Source: Methanohalophilus euhalobius (lineage in GTDB: Archaea > Halobacteriota > Methanosarcinia > Methanosarcinales > Methanosarcinaceae). Taken from it: 64,000 nt of DNA. Position 1 is the stretch's first letter, and every line of letters begins with the position of its first letter. The notes beneath the pieces are model-generated. The model saw nothing but the letters and a program-made list of their open reading frames with translations, was not told where the DNA came from and did no database searches. Positions 26,445-35,671 of this stretch are shown piece after piece. Position numbers and translations under genes: made by a program. Location: NCBI RefSeq assembly GCF_900215215.1, contig NZ_OBDR01000003.1:62001-126000 (forward strand), in the 5' to 3' direction.

Positions 26445-27575
26445 TCACCTATCAATATCGGTACCAAGAAGCATTACACTCAGGAAAATGGAACCAAAGA
26501 TCATCTGCAGTCCCAGTGCGGCAAGTACCATTACCACAATAGCGATTTCGACCTCTGACAGGGACCCATAGCCAGTGCTTGCCCAGGTATACACAATCCA
26601 AAGGCCCAATATAAAGCTCAGTATCAGCAAACCGGAGCCTATGAACAGCTCCTTTTCCAGAGAGTGGTAACTTAACATCTTCCTGAATACGTCATTCTTT
26701 TTATGGTATATGCCATGAATAAGACCATAGGCCTTCATATAGGAGCCAGTGGCGAGTATCTGTCCGCCCACAATAAGCAACATACCTCCCAGAATAAAAG
26801 AATGCAGTCGTGTTTCCACTACATTACCCTGCAGGAGAGAAAGAGCAGTAAGTAAAAAGCCTACCAGAAATACAAGAAAGCCCGGCACAAACATAAATTT
26901 CAGAGGTTGATACAGCATCATGAATCTTACATGCCGCCAGCCGTCCTGCAGCGACCGGAGTTTGGACGGGGCATAACGTACATGATAGCTGATAGGTACC
27001 TCTTTGATCCTCAGGTCATTATAGGACGCCTCTATGACCATCTCCGAGGCAAACTCCATGCCATGGGTCTTGAGTTTCATCTTATCAAGGGCTTCCCTTG
27101 TAAATGCCCGCATTCCGCAATGTGCATCCGATATATCTGTTTTAAACAATAAATTCAACATCCGGGTCAGCAAAGGATTCCCAATATACTGGTGGAGCCA
27201 CGGCATGGCCCCCTTTTGAATATTACCTCTCAACCTGCTTCCAATAACAAAATCCGCCTCTCCATTGATCAAATACTTCATAAATCCGGTTAATTCTTCC
27301 AGATCGTAGGTATTATCGGAATCCGCAATCGCAATATAATCACCTGTTGTGCTTGAGAGGCCCGCCATATAGGCATTTCCATAGCCTTCCTTGCCTGAAA
27401 TGACCCGGGCACCCATGGATGCAGCAATCTCAGGAGTCATATCAGAAGAGTTGTCAACCACGATAATCTCCCCCTCAAGGTTGCATTTTTCAAAAACCTT
27501 CTTCGCTTTTGTGATGCAGATCCCAATGGTCTTTTCCTCATTCATGGAAGGCATCACAACGGACAATTTGGGCAT
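26445..27575 (-). CDS. glycosyltransferase family 2, dolichol-phosphate-mannose-synthase-like with membrane tail
   Basis: The protein is 376 residues. The GT-A domain (about 1-225) has KLSVVMPSMNEEKTIGICIT, IVVDNSSDMTPEIAASMGAR and IAIADSDNTYDLEELTG with metal-binding Asp residues. The C-terminal third carries about four membrane helices (for example FLVFLVGFLLTALSLL). It likely loads a sugar onto a polyprenyl phosphate or starts a lipid-linked glycan. It overlaps the downstream GT4 frame only if that gene used an upstream start. Confidence 0.85.
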   Translation of the reverse strand: MPKLSVVMPSMNEEKTIGICITKAKKVFEKCNLEGEIIVVDNSSDMTPEIAASMGARVISGKEGYGNAYMAGLSSTTGDYIAIADSDNTYDLEELTGFMKYLINGEADFVIGSRLRGNIQKGAMPWLHQYIGNPLLTRMLNLLFKTDISDAHCGMRAFTREALDKMKLKTHGMEFASEMVIEASYNDLRIKEVPISYHVRYAPSKLRSLQDGWRHVRFMMLYQPLKFMFVPGFLVFLVGFLLTALSLLQGNVVETRLHSFILGGMLLIVGGQILATGSYMKAYGLIHGIYHKKNDVFRKMLSYHSLEKELFIGSGLLILSFILGLWIVYTWASTGYGSLSEVEIAIVVMVLAALGLQMIFGSIFLSVMLLGTDIDR

Positions 27576-27822
27576 GTGGATTGTTAATGAATATGTTGGT
27601 TTAAATATTTTTTTATGAACGCAAAAAGATGAATTCAGTTACCCAGAGATAATACACGTAAACTTAGTAACAATATATCTAAAGACATCTGGTAATTTCA
27701 GAATTATTGTTAGTTTCAATATTTCCTGGAATTTCGAGGATTTCTACAGAGCCATATTTGATATGCTTAACTAATTGTATCTTTCCTATCTGTTTTGCCT
27801 GTTGGATATATCCATTTCAAGT

Positions 27823-28620
27823 CAACTACCCCTCCCTTACGGCAAGGGGCTTGAATGTCAATTAAGCATTCGTCCGGGTGGCTGACAAGCACCCCTGAGA
27901 TTCCAGGATATACCTGTAATCCCGTGTTCTGTGTTCAATATTCATTGCATCTATCAGATCGGCATTGTTCTCATACCAACATCTATACCCATGAAAGTAG
28001 AAGCATCTGTTATTTGTTTATCAGGAACTTCTTTCTCCACACATAAATGGAAATAATAATCTCCGTCTTTATGTTTTACAACTTTGGATGCCTGATATTT
28101 CCATGAACCATCAAAATACTGTTTAGCGTAATCATAATTCAAAATGGAATAAGATTTTCTTCCATTAATAGTGGTTATTTTGACCGTATCTTCACTAACA
28201 GTAAAATCTCTTTTGTAAGAAAAAGTCATTGATGACGGCGAAAACTCTACTTTTTGCCCTTTTCTGTTTATGTAATGTTTTGTAACATCCTGCAACTTGT
28301 CGTGGGATATTACAACTCATCTGGGATTTTAATTTTAATATTTCACGAAGATAGAAGTAAACTTCTGTAATTTCATTGCTGGAATCGGTTTACCTTTGTC
28401 AAAAACAAATTTGGAAGCATAATTCATTCCATCCGAATATTTCTGCATAGTTTCCACCAAATCATTATCAGGATTTGCCATTTTCAGGATAACTGTTTTA
28501 GTAAGAAACATACACTACTATATTCACTTACTTATTATAAAAAATTACTTTTCTGAATATCAGGCGCATTCCTCTCCTACCTTACGGAAAGGAACTCCTG
28601 CTCGATGAGTTGAAGTTACT
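27823..28620 (-). mobile_element. relic of an IS200/IS605-type element with both end hairpins
   Basis: On the minus strand, the right end downstream of the tnpB remnant carries CCCCTTGCCGTAAGGGAGGGG, ending near TTGAC. Upstream, at about 28565-28600, a second hairpin reads TTCCTTTCCGTAAGGTAGGA. Both share the CCGTAAGG core. No tnpA gene is present. The right end would be the position of the guide (omega) RNA in active TnpB systems. Confidence 0.55.
27862..28511 (-). pseudogene. tnpB (RNA-guided nuclease family) pseudogene, internally deleted and frameshifted
   Basis: Starting at ATG 28511, the minus strand encodes MFLTKTVILKMANPDNDLVE and GKPIPAMKLQKF. After a frame change it reads YFYLREILKLKSQMSCNIPR, and after another TKHYINRKGQKVEFSPSSMT, continuing to TFMGIDVGMRTM, the first RuvC Asp motif. 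A third shift joins directly to a C-terminal piece (IEHRTRDYRYILESQGCLSA). The stretch holding the Glu and final Asp of RuvC is missing. At 650 nt it is about half the usual gene length. Confidence 0.7.
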
Positions 28621-28797
28621 TTTGACAATTCGTATTTTTGACTAACTTCGAAATTATTCAGTTTTTGAATATATCATTGAATTACTGCAATTATTCTACC
28701 AGGCAATTCCACTCCGATCATCTCTTATAGTAAAAATAATATCAATGATCAAATCATTTTGCAGCAAAAACATTAGCATTATCCGCAGGGTCGGTCC

Positions 28798-29745
28798 ATG
28801 TCAGAAAAAGCAATACAAAAGATACTGGTAACAGGTGGTGCAGGTTTTATCGGCAGCCATCTGGTAGATCGCCTGTTGTCTGAAGGTTATGAAGTCACAG
28901 TTTTTGATAACCTGAGTTCAGGGAACAAGAAATATATCGAACCCCATCTAGACAAACCAAATTTCACATTTCTGGAAGCCGACCTGCTAGATGAACCCGC
29001 TATCAACAAAGCCTGCTGTGGCATTGATATGGTCTATCATGCTGCTGCAAACCCCGATGTCCGGCTGGGTGTGGAAAATACAAAGGTACATTTCGACCAG
29101 AACATCAGGGCTACCTACAACTTGCTGGAGGCCATGCGCAAAAACGAAGTGCCAAATCTTGCCTTCACATCAACCTCCACAGTCTATGGTGAAGCAACAG
29201 TAATACCAACCCCGGAAGATTACGGCCCACTTGTCCCGATTTCCCTCTACGGTGCCTCCAAACTGGCCTGTGAGGCTCTGATTACTTCATATTCCCATAC
29301 TTTTGACATGAACTGCTGGATATTCCGTTTTGCCAATATCATAGGAAGCCGAAGTAATCACGGCATAATCTTTGATTTTATCAACAAACTTCGCGCCAAT
29401 CCAAAATCCCTTGAAATTCTGGGAGACGGTAAACAATCCAAATCCTACCTCCACGTTCCAGAATGTGTCAAGGCCATTCTCTTTGCAGTTGAGCATTCCA
29501 GAAACACAGTGAATATCTTCAACATCGGTTCAGAGGACACCCTCAGTGCTACAGAGATAGGTGAAGTTGTGGCTGAAGAGATGGGTCTGCAGGACGTTGA
29601 ATTCACTTATACAGGTGGTTCACGTGGCTGGAAAGGTGATGTGCCGAAAATGAGACTGGATGTGGCGAAGTTGAGGGAGATTGGTTGGAATGCCCGATGT
29701 ACTTCTCAAGAGAGTGTGAGGAATGCTGTGCGGGAGTTGCTGTGA
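28798..29745 (+). CDS. NAD-dependent nucleotide-sugar epimerase (UDP-glucose 4-epimerase-like)
   Basis: This 315-residue extended SDR has KILVTGGAGFIGSHLVDRLL at the N-terminus, AFTSTSTVYGE with the catalytic Ser/Thr, SLYGASKLACEAL (YxxxK) and FRFANIIGSRSNHGII. It probably interconverts glucose and galactose, or their N-acetyl or uronic acid forms, on UDP; the exact substrate cannot be read from sequence. It stands on its own promoter side next to manC and supplies precursors to the neighbouring glycan genes. Confidence 0.85.
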   Translation: MSEKAIQKILVTGGAGFIGSHLVDRLLSEGYEVTVFDNLSSGNKKYIEPHLDKPNFTFLEADLLDEPAINKACCGIDMVYHAAANPDVRLGVENTKVHFDQNIRATYNLLEAMRKNEVPNLAFTSTSTVYGEATVIPTPEDYGPLVPISLYGASKLACEALITSYSHTFDMNCWIFRFANIIGSRSNHGIIFDFINKLRANPKSLEILGDGKQSKSYLHVPECVKAILFAVEHSRNTVNIFNIGSEDTLSATEIGEVVAEEMGLQDVEFTYTGGSRGWKGDVPKMRLDVAKLREIGWNARCTSQESVRNAVRELL

Positions 29746-29751
29746 ATTAAC

Positions 29752-29764
29752 ATAATATATAAAT
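29752..29764 (+). promoter_or_regulatory. TATA box of manC
   Basis: ATAATATATAAAT lies about 65 bp before the ATG at 29823, predicting a leader of about 38 nt. It indicates that manC has its own promoter rather than only read-through from the epimerase gene. Confidence 0.55.
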
Positions 29765-29822
29765 ACACAATGCAAAATACCATAAATCAATCAAAGTAAG
29801 TAGAATCTCCAGTGATTATAAT

Positions 29823-31190
29823 ATGAAATCGATAATCCTTGCCGGTGGAACTGGCACACGTCTCTGGCCCCTGAGCCGCTCGCAGTATCCCAAACAGTTC
29901 TTGAAGTTTGGAAAACATTCCCTGTTCCAGGACACTGTATTGCGCTGTCTTGAGATATCGGATATTTCTGAAATTTTCGTGGTCACCAATTCAACTCAGC
30001 AGTTTTACATCAAGGGTCATATCCAGGAATTGGGATACGATCTGCCGGAGGAAAATCTTCTGATCGAGCCTGAAGGCAAAAATACCCTGCCAGCCATCTG
30101 TTTTGGGATGAAGGTGATCGAGAAAAAATATGGCAAATCCACTGTAGGGGTCTTTTCATCGGACCATGTAATGGCTTCCTCTGCAATGCAGATTATTGCA
30201 GAGGCAGAAATACTCGCAGAAAACCATCTGGTAACCTTCGGTGTAACTCCCACATCGCCTAACACCGGTTATGGTTATATCAAACCTGCAGAACAGATCA
30301 ATATGGGCTTCAGGGTCTCTGAGTTCAGGGAAAAGCCGGATGTTGAGACTGCAGAACATTACATTGCAGAAGGTTGTCTCTGGAATAGCGGGATGTTCCT
30401 TCTTAATACTGAAACTTTTTTCACAGAGATCAAGAAACATGCTCCAGAGTTTTATAACGCTTTTAATTCCTCGGCAAACATGCAGGAAACATACAACAAT
30501 CTTCCTTCGAAGTCGGTGGATTACGGCATAATGGAAAAATCCGACAACGTGGTCGTGGTCCAGCTTGATGCAAAGTGGAGTGATCTGGGTAATTTCTCTG
30601 CCATCTATGAAGAAATGCTAAAGGACCAGGAGGGTAACGTGATTAATGACTGTGACCAGATGAACCTGAATTCCAGTAATAACCTTATCCACTCAAAACC
30701 TGGCAAAATGGTAAGCCTCATAGACACAAATGACATGGCAGTGGTGGACACTCCTGATGCCCTTCTCATCTGTCCCAGAAACAGCAGCCATAAGGTCAAG
30801 CAGGTAGTTAACCAGCTGAAATCCAGAAACGATCCCAGAGCCAGCATCGGCCAGACTGTCTACCGGCCATGGGGGTCTTATACTGTGCTTGAATGGTCTG
30901 ATGCTCATGTAATCAAAAAGATACGGGTTTTGCCTGAGCAAAAACTCAGTCTCCAGTTACATTATCACAGGAGTGAGCACTGGGTGGTTGTGACAGGTAT
31001 GGCAGAGGTCCATGTAAACGGCGAAGAATTCTTTGTCAGGCCAGGCGAGAGTACCTTTATCCGTGCAGGAGAGAAGCACAGGCTGGGCAATCCTAGTACT
31101 ATCCCACTTGAAATCATTGAGGTACAGCTGGGAGAATATGTGGCAGAGGATGATATTGTCAGGTTTGACGATGAATATGGAAGGAATTGA
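29823..31190 (+). CDS. manC: mannose-1-phosphate guanylyltransferase/mannose-6-phosphate isomerase
   Basis: This 455-residue bifunctional enzyme makes GDP-mannose. The nucleotidyltransferase part (about 1-340) begins SIILAGGTGTRLWPLSRSQY, with FREKPDVETAEHYIAEG and WNSGMFLL further on. The C-terminal type II isomerase/cupin (about 345-455) has RPWGSYTVLEW, LSLQLHYHRSEHWVVVTG with the metal-binding His residues, and RAGEKHRLGNPS. GDP-mannose would feed the dehydratase/reductase at 15244 and mannosyltransferases in the cluster. Confidence 0.93.
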   Translation: MKSIILAGGTGTRLWPLSRSQYPKQFLKFGKHSLFQDTVLRCLEISDISEIFVVTNSTQQFYIKGHIQELGYDLPEENLLIEPEGKNTLPAICFGMKVIEKKYGKSTVGVFSSDHVMASSAMQIIAEAEILAENHLVTFGVTPTSPNTGYGYIKPAEQINMGFRVSEFREKPDVETAEHYIAEGCLWNSGMFLLNTETFFTEIKKHAPEFYNAFNSSANMQETYNNLPSKSVDYGIMEKSDNVVVVQLDAKWSDLGNFSAIYEEMLKDQEGNVINDCDQMNLNSSNNLIHSKPGKMVSLIDTNDMAVVDTPDALLICPRNSSHKVKQVVNQLKSRNDPRASIGQTVYRPWGSYTVLEWSDAHVIKKIRVLPEQKLSLQLHYHRSEHWVVVTGMAEVHVNGEEFFVRPGESTFIRAGEKHRLGNPSTIPLEIIEVQLGEYVAEDDIVRFDDEYGRN

Positions 31191-32204
31191 TTCAATCTTT
31201 CTTTAGGCTCTACATCAGGCCAAATCCTAAAATATTTGCAACAAAAATATCAGATACACTAAAATATATCGTCTGCCATTGCATCTTCATACTTAATACC
31301 CAGATTGCTTCCAAAAAAATCCATTATTCTAAAGTATTGCTAGATGATTTTACTCCTGTATATGTATTAAGCACTGATTATAACTTTCTTTTTTGGATTA
31401 CTAGGTCAATCAGTTCCAAAATATCATATACTGATATGAAATCACTTGTCTGTTTTCTATCCCCTAAAGTGGTCGGGGATTGTTTGGCCTTTATACTTTC
31501 TATGAATTTTGAGATTAGCCCCAAAGAAGGGTTAGAGGAAATCATGTTGGAGATTGTAGATATTGAAAGGACGAATACAAACTATAATAGGTATTCCAAA
31601 AGAATGGTGATACACCTAGCGTATTTTCATCAGCCAGTTTACTTACTCAGTAAGGGGATTTGAGTTTAAATATGATATCAATAAAATAATCAAGGTAACC
31701 AGTTTTTTCTTTTGTGTTTTTCGCTGGAATTACGGATAGATTAAACTTCTCTTTTTTGTTTATGATAGAAAAGGATACGTATGAATAGAAAGATTTCGGT
31801 CTCTGTAGAAACTCTTTCTTCTAACTTTCACTAATGTATTATTTATATAAGAAAAGTCCCAATGTAATTTTGGCTAAAATAAACACAAAGGGAGTGAATA
31901 TATTTTGTTCCAGATTTAAGATCTGGAACTCCCATTATATCTATAATTGAATGGCATGTCAAAAGATTAATTAAAATTTATCGATTCAGTTATGTCTGTA
32001 GCTGGAGGATCACATCTTTCGATTTAACTTCAAGAATGACACAACCTGAATGCATGGCATATGTCATGCCCTGAAAAAAAACGGATCTCATACCAGTGGT
32101 ACATTTTATTCTCAAGTATGCATCAAAAATTACTGGAATATTTCTGGGTGATTTATGCATCCGGCAGTATTCGACTCCTCAAAACCGGACAATCACAATT
32201 TACC
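31191..32204. other. 1-kb gap with dispersed repeat and one weak reading frame
   Basis: A plus-strand frame ending at 31663, possibly starting at ATG 31435, reads MKSLVCFLSPKVVGDCLAFI and later MLEIVDIERTNTNYNRYSKR. I recognise no family and see no ribosome binding site, so I do not call it a gene. The dispersed repeat copy B lies at about 31835-31946. A near-perfect palindrome (GCATGGCATATGTCATGC, about 32052-32069) lies downstream of nrdJ. Confidence 0.45.
31835..31946 (+). repeat. dispersed hairpin repeat, copy B
   Basis: It aligns with the minus strand of 12241-12352 over about 110 bp. The hairpin is perfect: GTTCCAGAT (31907-31915), loop TTAAG, ATCTGGAAC (31921-31929), followed by TCCCATTA. 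Upstream, CCAA...TTGG (around 31859-31873) may form a smaller stem that also survives, with a wobble pair, in copy A. Confidence 0.7.
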
Positions 32205-33983
32205 TCACTCACATCCGTTTTTCGTACAGGCCTTTACCGTTGCAGTGCTATCATCCCTTTTCTTCCCGGTCCCCCCGATCTCCAGCACCTGCTCTGCCTT
32301 GCTTCCATAACGGTAAGCAGCAATTCCCTTACACTTCAACCGGTAGGCCAGCATGTAGATCTCCCGGAAAGCCTCCTCCGTAGCCTCATGAGGCAGGTTC
32401 ACGGTCTTGGCAACAGCATTATCCACATGCTTCTGGAAAGCCGCCTGCATCCTCACATGCCAGCGGGGTTGGATCTCCAGGGCGGTGGCAAAAACCCGTC
32501 TGGTATTTTCCGGTATATTCGGACTGTTCTGGAGGGATCCGGTTTCGGCAACTTCCTCCATCAGCTGTGTGCTGTAGAACCCGTGTTTCCTTGCCATCTC
32601 CTCAAAAACAGGATCGATCTCTGTCAGCCGGGTTCCCATCACATTGCGCCTGTAGGTGAGGGCAAACATCGGTTCAATTCCTGAAGTGGTATTTGCAATT
32701 ATGCTCAGGCTGCCTGTGGGGGCCACGGTATTCACCGTTGCATTGCGCATTGCAGGATAATCCCTTGCAAGAGTACTCCTGTGAAAATTCGGGAAACTGC
32801 CCCGTTGCTCACCGAGTTCCACAGATTTTTGCACGGCTTCTTGCCGGATGAACTTCATCACTTCTTCCGCTGTCGCGATTCCTTCCTCACAATCATAGGG
32901 AATGCCCAGGCGTGCCAGCATGGCGGCAAATCCCATAACACCCAGGCCGATCTTGCGGTTTTGTTTTGTCCTCTGCTCGATTTCCGGCAGGGGATATTTG
33001 TTGGCATCGATCACATTATCCAGGAAATGTACTCCTGTATGGACCGTTTCCTTCAATTTCTGCCAGTCGATAGCCCCTCTCCTGACCATCCGTGCCTGGT
33101 TGATCGAGCCGAGGTTGCAGGATTCATAGGGCAAAAGAGGCACCTCTCCGCAGGGATTTGTACTCTCGATTGTGCCGACTGCACTCAGGGGATGTCTGCG
33201 GTTGATCTCATCCAGGAAAAGCAGGCCGGGATCTCCGGTCTGGCAGGCACACGTCACTATCCGGTCAAATACATCCCGCGCCTTTAATCTCTTCTCAACT
33301 TTACCGGTTCGGGGATTTACAAGGGCATAATCCCTGTCCTGGCTGACAGCCTCCATAAATTCATCCGTCACACCCACCGAGAGATTGAAATTGCGCAGCA
33401 TATCCTCCTTTTCCTTGGCCCCGATGAACTTGCAAATATCCGGATGGTCAACTCTCAGTACTCCCATATTGGCTCCCCTGCGCCTGCCGCCCTGCTTGAT
33501 CACATCCGTTGCCTTGTCAAAGATCGTCATAAAGGAAAGGGGTCCGGAAGCCACGCCTTCTGTGGAGCGCACAGGGTCTCCCTCCGGTCGCAGGTCTGAA
33601 AAGGAAAATCCTGTGCCACCGCCGGATTGATGGATGAGGCTCATATCCTGCAGGGACTTGAAGATACTTTTCAGGGAATCTTCCACAGGCAGCACAAAAC
33701 ACGCACTCAATTGCCCCAGTTCGGTGCCTGCGTTCATGAGGGTGGGGGAATTGGGAAGAAACTCCAGATCTGCCATTACCTGATAAAAATTATCTTCAGT
33801 TTTTTCCACACTGTATCCGTAGCTGCTGTCGACTCTGGCAATAGCCTTTGCAACTCTGCTGAACAACTCGTCGGGCTTTTCTGCGACTTTCCCCTTTGCA
33901 TTCCTTAAAAGGTAGCGCTTTTCCAGCAACGTTTTTCCATTGGCGGACAATTTGGATTCGATTGCTTTATCCTCTTTACCCAT
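32205..33983 (-). CDS. nrdJ: adenosylcobalamin-dependent ribonucleotide reductase (class II)
   Basis: The protein is 592 residues from the ATG at 33983, which follows GGGGG; an ATG four codons earlier overlaps that site. It reduces ribonucleotides with B12 without oxygen. Key segments are HQSGGGTGFSFSDLRPEGDP, STNPCGEVPLLPYESCNLGS with the active-site Cys, IGLGVMGFAAMLARLG, TGSLSIIANTTSGIEPMFAL and a C-terminal redox pair (ACTKNGCE). It lacks the N-terminal ATP cone and long C-terminal extension found in many class II enzymes, so it is on the short side. Confidence 0.92.
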   Translation of the reverse strand: MGKEDKAIESKLSANGKTLLEKRYLLRNAKGKVAEKPDELFSRVAKAIARVDSSYGYSVEKTEDNFYQVMADLEFLPNSPTLMNAGTELGQLSACFVLPVEDSLKSIFKSLQDMSLIHQSGGGTGFSFSDLRPEGDPVRSTEGVASGPLSFMTIFDKATDVIKQGGRRRGANMGVLRVDHPDICKFIGAKEKEDMLRNFNLSVGVTDEFMEAVSQDRDYALVNPRTGKVEKRLKARDVFDRIVTCACQTGDPGLLFLDEINRRHPLSAVGTIESTNPCGEVPLLPYESCNLGSINQARMVRRGAIDWQKLKETVHTGVHFLDNVIDANKYPLPEIEQRTKQNRKIGLGVMGFAAMLARLGIPYDCEEGIATAEEVMKFIRQEAVQKSVELGEQRGSFPNFHRSTLARDYPAMRNATVNTVAPTGSLSIIANTTSGIEPMFALTYRRNVMGTRLTEIDPVFEEMARKHGFYSTQLMEEVAETGSLQNSPNIPENTRRVFATALEIQPRWHVRMQAAFQKHVDNAVAKTVNLPHEATEEAFREIYMLAYRLKCKGIAAYRYGSKAEQVLEIGGTGKKRDDSTATVKACTKNGCE

Positions 33984-34036
33984 ACAAACCCCCATTTTAA
34001 GATTGGGCTAAGGTGCTTTATAATTACTTCGCCGTT

Positions 34037-35143
34037 TCAGGAGCAATCCTGGCATTCATCACTTTCCCTTCTCTGTATCAGGGAATAGGTGATCATTATT
34101 GCCAGGAGCAACGCAAAGAAAGTTTTCACTTCTGCAGGCAGCAGGTCACTTGCACTTCCCGCAATGGTCGTTGCCTCAATTCCCATTCTAATGTATATGA
34201 GGTCGAGCAACATCCCAAATACCAGCGCAAAGAGGGCTATCATTGCAAGATAAATGGTAACAGCCTTTTTGCCCATAAACTTCGTAACCATTGTAATGGT
34301 TGCAGCATTGGTGGCCGGCCCTGCAAGCAGGAACACAAATGCGGTACCCGGGCTCATCCCTTTGGCGATAAGGGCGGCTGCCAGGGGCGTGGAAGCGGTG
34401 GCGCAGATGTAGAGGGGAATCCCTACAAACAGCATCAGGATCATCGAACCGATCCCGCCTCCAAGGTAGCCTCCCACAATTTCCGCCGGGACAATATAGG
34501 AAATCACTCCTGCTATCAGCAGCCCCACAACAAGCCACTTTGCAATATCTCCCAGCAGTTCCACGTAAGCATATTTTATGGCATCAATGGCTCGCTCTTT
34601 CAGGCCTGCTTGGCCGCAATCATCACCGCCGCAATCACAACCCGGATTTGTTGCCTCTTCCTTTTTTGAAAGCATAGTGGGGTTTGAGAGTGTATTTGTC
34701 ACGTCCTTTTCCATAATATTGCTTGTAATTCCTGCTCCCAATGCGGTTATGAAGGTAGCAACAGGTCTGAATACTGTCATAACGGGATCAAGCAGGGCAT
34801 AGGTGATTGCGATTGAGTCAGCTCCGGTCTGGGGCGTCGATATCAAAAAGGACAGGGTGGCACCATTGTTTGCTCCTCTTTTTTTCAGGGACATTGCCGC
34901 AGGTATCACACCACAGGAACATAGGGGCAGGGGAATGCCGGCAATAGAAGCTTTGAGGACCGAACTGAATCTCCCGGCCCCGCTGCCGAGATGCCCGATA
35001 ATCTTCTCATTGGAAACCACAAGTTCCAGCAGTCCCGCAATTCCAAAACCCAGGAAAAGATAGGGTGCAGCCTCTTCGAAAAGGTACCAGGTCTCGTGTA
35101 TTATTCCGGCCAGAATTTCCATAACGTTTTGTGCAATGCTCAT
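34037..35143 (-). CDS. SO_0444/YraQ-family metal efflux permease
   Basis: This 368-residue membrane protein has about eight to ten helices in two repeats. Motifs include GIPLPLCSCGVIPAAMSLKK, with the CSCG pair, and LSFLISTPQTGADSIAITYA. A hydrophilic loop between the halves carries a Cys cluster (CDCGGDDCGQAG) suited to metal binding. Related proteins are linked to copper/zinc export, and distant ones to arsenic. It is the second gene after an ArsR regulator, overlapping it by 4 nt (ATGA), so metal-induced expression is likely. Confidence 0.85.
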   Translation of the reverse strand: MSIAQNVMEILAGIIHETWYLFEEAAPYLFLGFGIAGLLELVVSNEKIIGHLGSGAGRFSSVLKASIAGIPLPLCSCGVIPAAMSLKKRGANNGATLSFLISTPQTGADSIAITYALLDPVMTVFRPVATFITALGAGITSNIMEKDVTNTLSNPTMLSKKEEATNPGCDCGGDDCGQAGLKERAIDAIKYAYVELLGDIAKWLVVGLLIAGVISYIVPAEIVGGYLGGGIGSMILMLFVGIPLYICATASTPLAAALIAKGMSPGTAFVFLLAGPATNAATITMVTKFMGKKAVTIYLAMIALFALVFGMLLDLIYIRMGIEATTIAGSASDLLPAEVKTFFALLLAIMITYSLIQRRESDECQDCS

Positions 35144-35487
35144 CGGTATTCCTCAATAATATGCTGTCTGCATGTTTCGATCAGCAGCCTGACATGTTCA
35201 TCTGCAATGTAGTAGACCGCAAACCGCCCCTCCTTCCTGACCCTCACAAGGTCTAGCTGGCGTAGTATCCGCAGATTGTGGGATATTGCAGACTGTGAGG
35301 CTCCAAGTGCTTCACTGAGTTCACATACGCACATATCCTTTTTTTTGAGTAAGAACAGGATATTCAGGCGTGCTGATGATTGCAGTGCCTGAAATATGGC
35401 AGACATGCGCGTAATTGTTTCAGGAGGGGGAATTGTGAGTTTTTCAATCTGGTTTTTATCCATGCGTTTGCAGGCTGAATTATCCAT
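35140..35487 (-). CDS. ArsR-family metal-responsive repressor
   Basis: The protein is 115 residues with a winged-helix domain: MSAIFQALQSSARLNILFLL, then CVCELSEALGASQSAISHNL (recognition region) and VRVRKEGRFAVYYI (wing). The CVC pair at the start of helix 3 is the classic soft-metal site of ArsR/SmtB sensors. The ATG at 35487 is preferred over an in-frame GTG at 35493 because a TATA box places the transcript start at about 35488. It presumably represses itself and the permease until metal binds. Confidence 0.88.
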   Translation of the reverse strand: MDNSACKRMDKNQIEKLTIPPPETITRMSAIFQALQSSARLNILFLLKKKDMCVCELSEALGASQSAISHNLRILRQLDLVRVRKEGRFAVYYIADEHVRLLIETCRQHIIEEYR

Positions 35488-35508
35488 GAACACATAATCA
35501 ATCCTTCA

Positions 35509-35518
35509 TATATATAAA
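35509..35518 (-). promoter_or_regulatory. TATA box of arsR-permease operon; leaderless
   Basis: On the minus strand, TTTATATATA is centred about 26 bp before the ATG at 35487, so the transcript should begin at or next to the start codon. Confidence 0.55.
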
Positions 35519-35625
35519 TCTGTTTCTCTGTGGAATGGAAAAATTAACCGTAAAGTTCCTTCTCCAGTAATTATCTGAATGATTTGAGCGGAAAGTAGTA
35601 TAATTGTTATATAGGGGAGTGGATA

Positions 35626-35670
35626 ATGCAATTATTGGATATATGTTGTCTAAAGACAAGAAGGTATTAA
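35626..35670 (+). CDS. possible 14-residue leader peptide upstream of flavoprotein
   Basis: A short frame [14 protein letters not shown] ends with TAA one base before the ATG of the flavoprotein gene. It is preceded by GGGGAGTGGATA (a plausible ribosome binding site), and a TATA-like TTATATAG lies upstream (35607-35614). Two adjacent Cys codons in a leader before an iron-sulfur flavoprotein suggest possible cysteine-sensitive control, but this is only a suggestion. Confidence 0.25.
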   Translation: MQLLDICCLKTRRY

Positions 35671-35671
35671 A

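Larger units (their letters stand above)
27576..28797. other. 1.2-kb gap with decayed insertion element and gene debris
   Basis: This gap contains the TnpB relic described separately. At about 27679-27815 (minus strand) a short frame reads IQLVKHIKYGSVEILEIPGN and ends at TAG; it looks protein-like but has no start or family I recognise. Nothing coding is visible between about 28640 and the epimerase start. Confidence 0.5.

Noticed and set aside
31187-31663. 158-codon plus-strand frame downstream of manC
   Set aside because: The upstream part shows no protein-like pattern, the only ATG of interest is internal (31435), and no ribosome binding site or family match is evident. It is noted in the gap entry only.
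32052-32069. Palindrome GCATGGCATATGTCATGC as an nrdJ terminator
   Set aside because: It lies about 135 bp past the stop, and on the minus strand the T-run comes before, not after, the hairpin. It could still be a regulatory site for something unseen, but I have no support.
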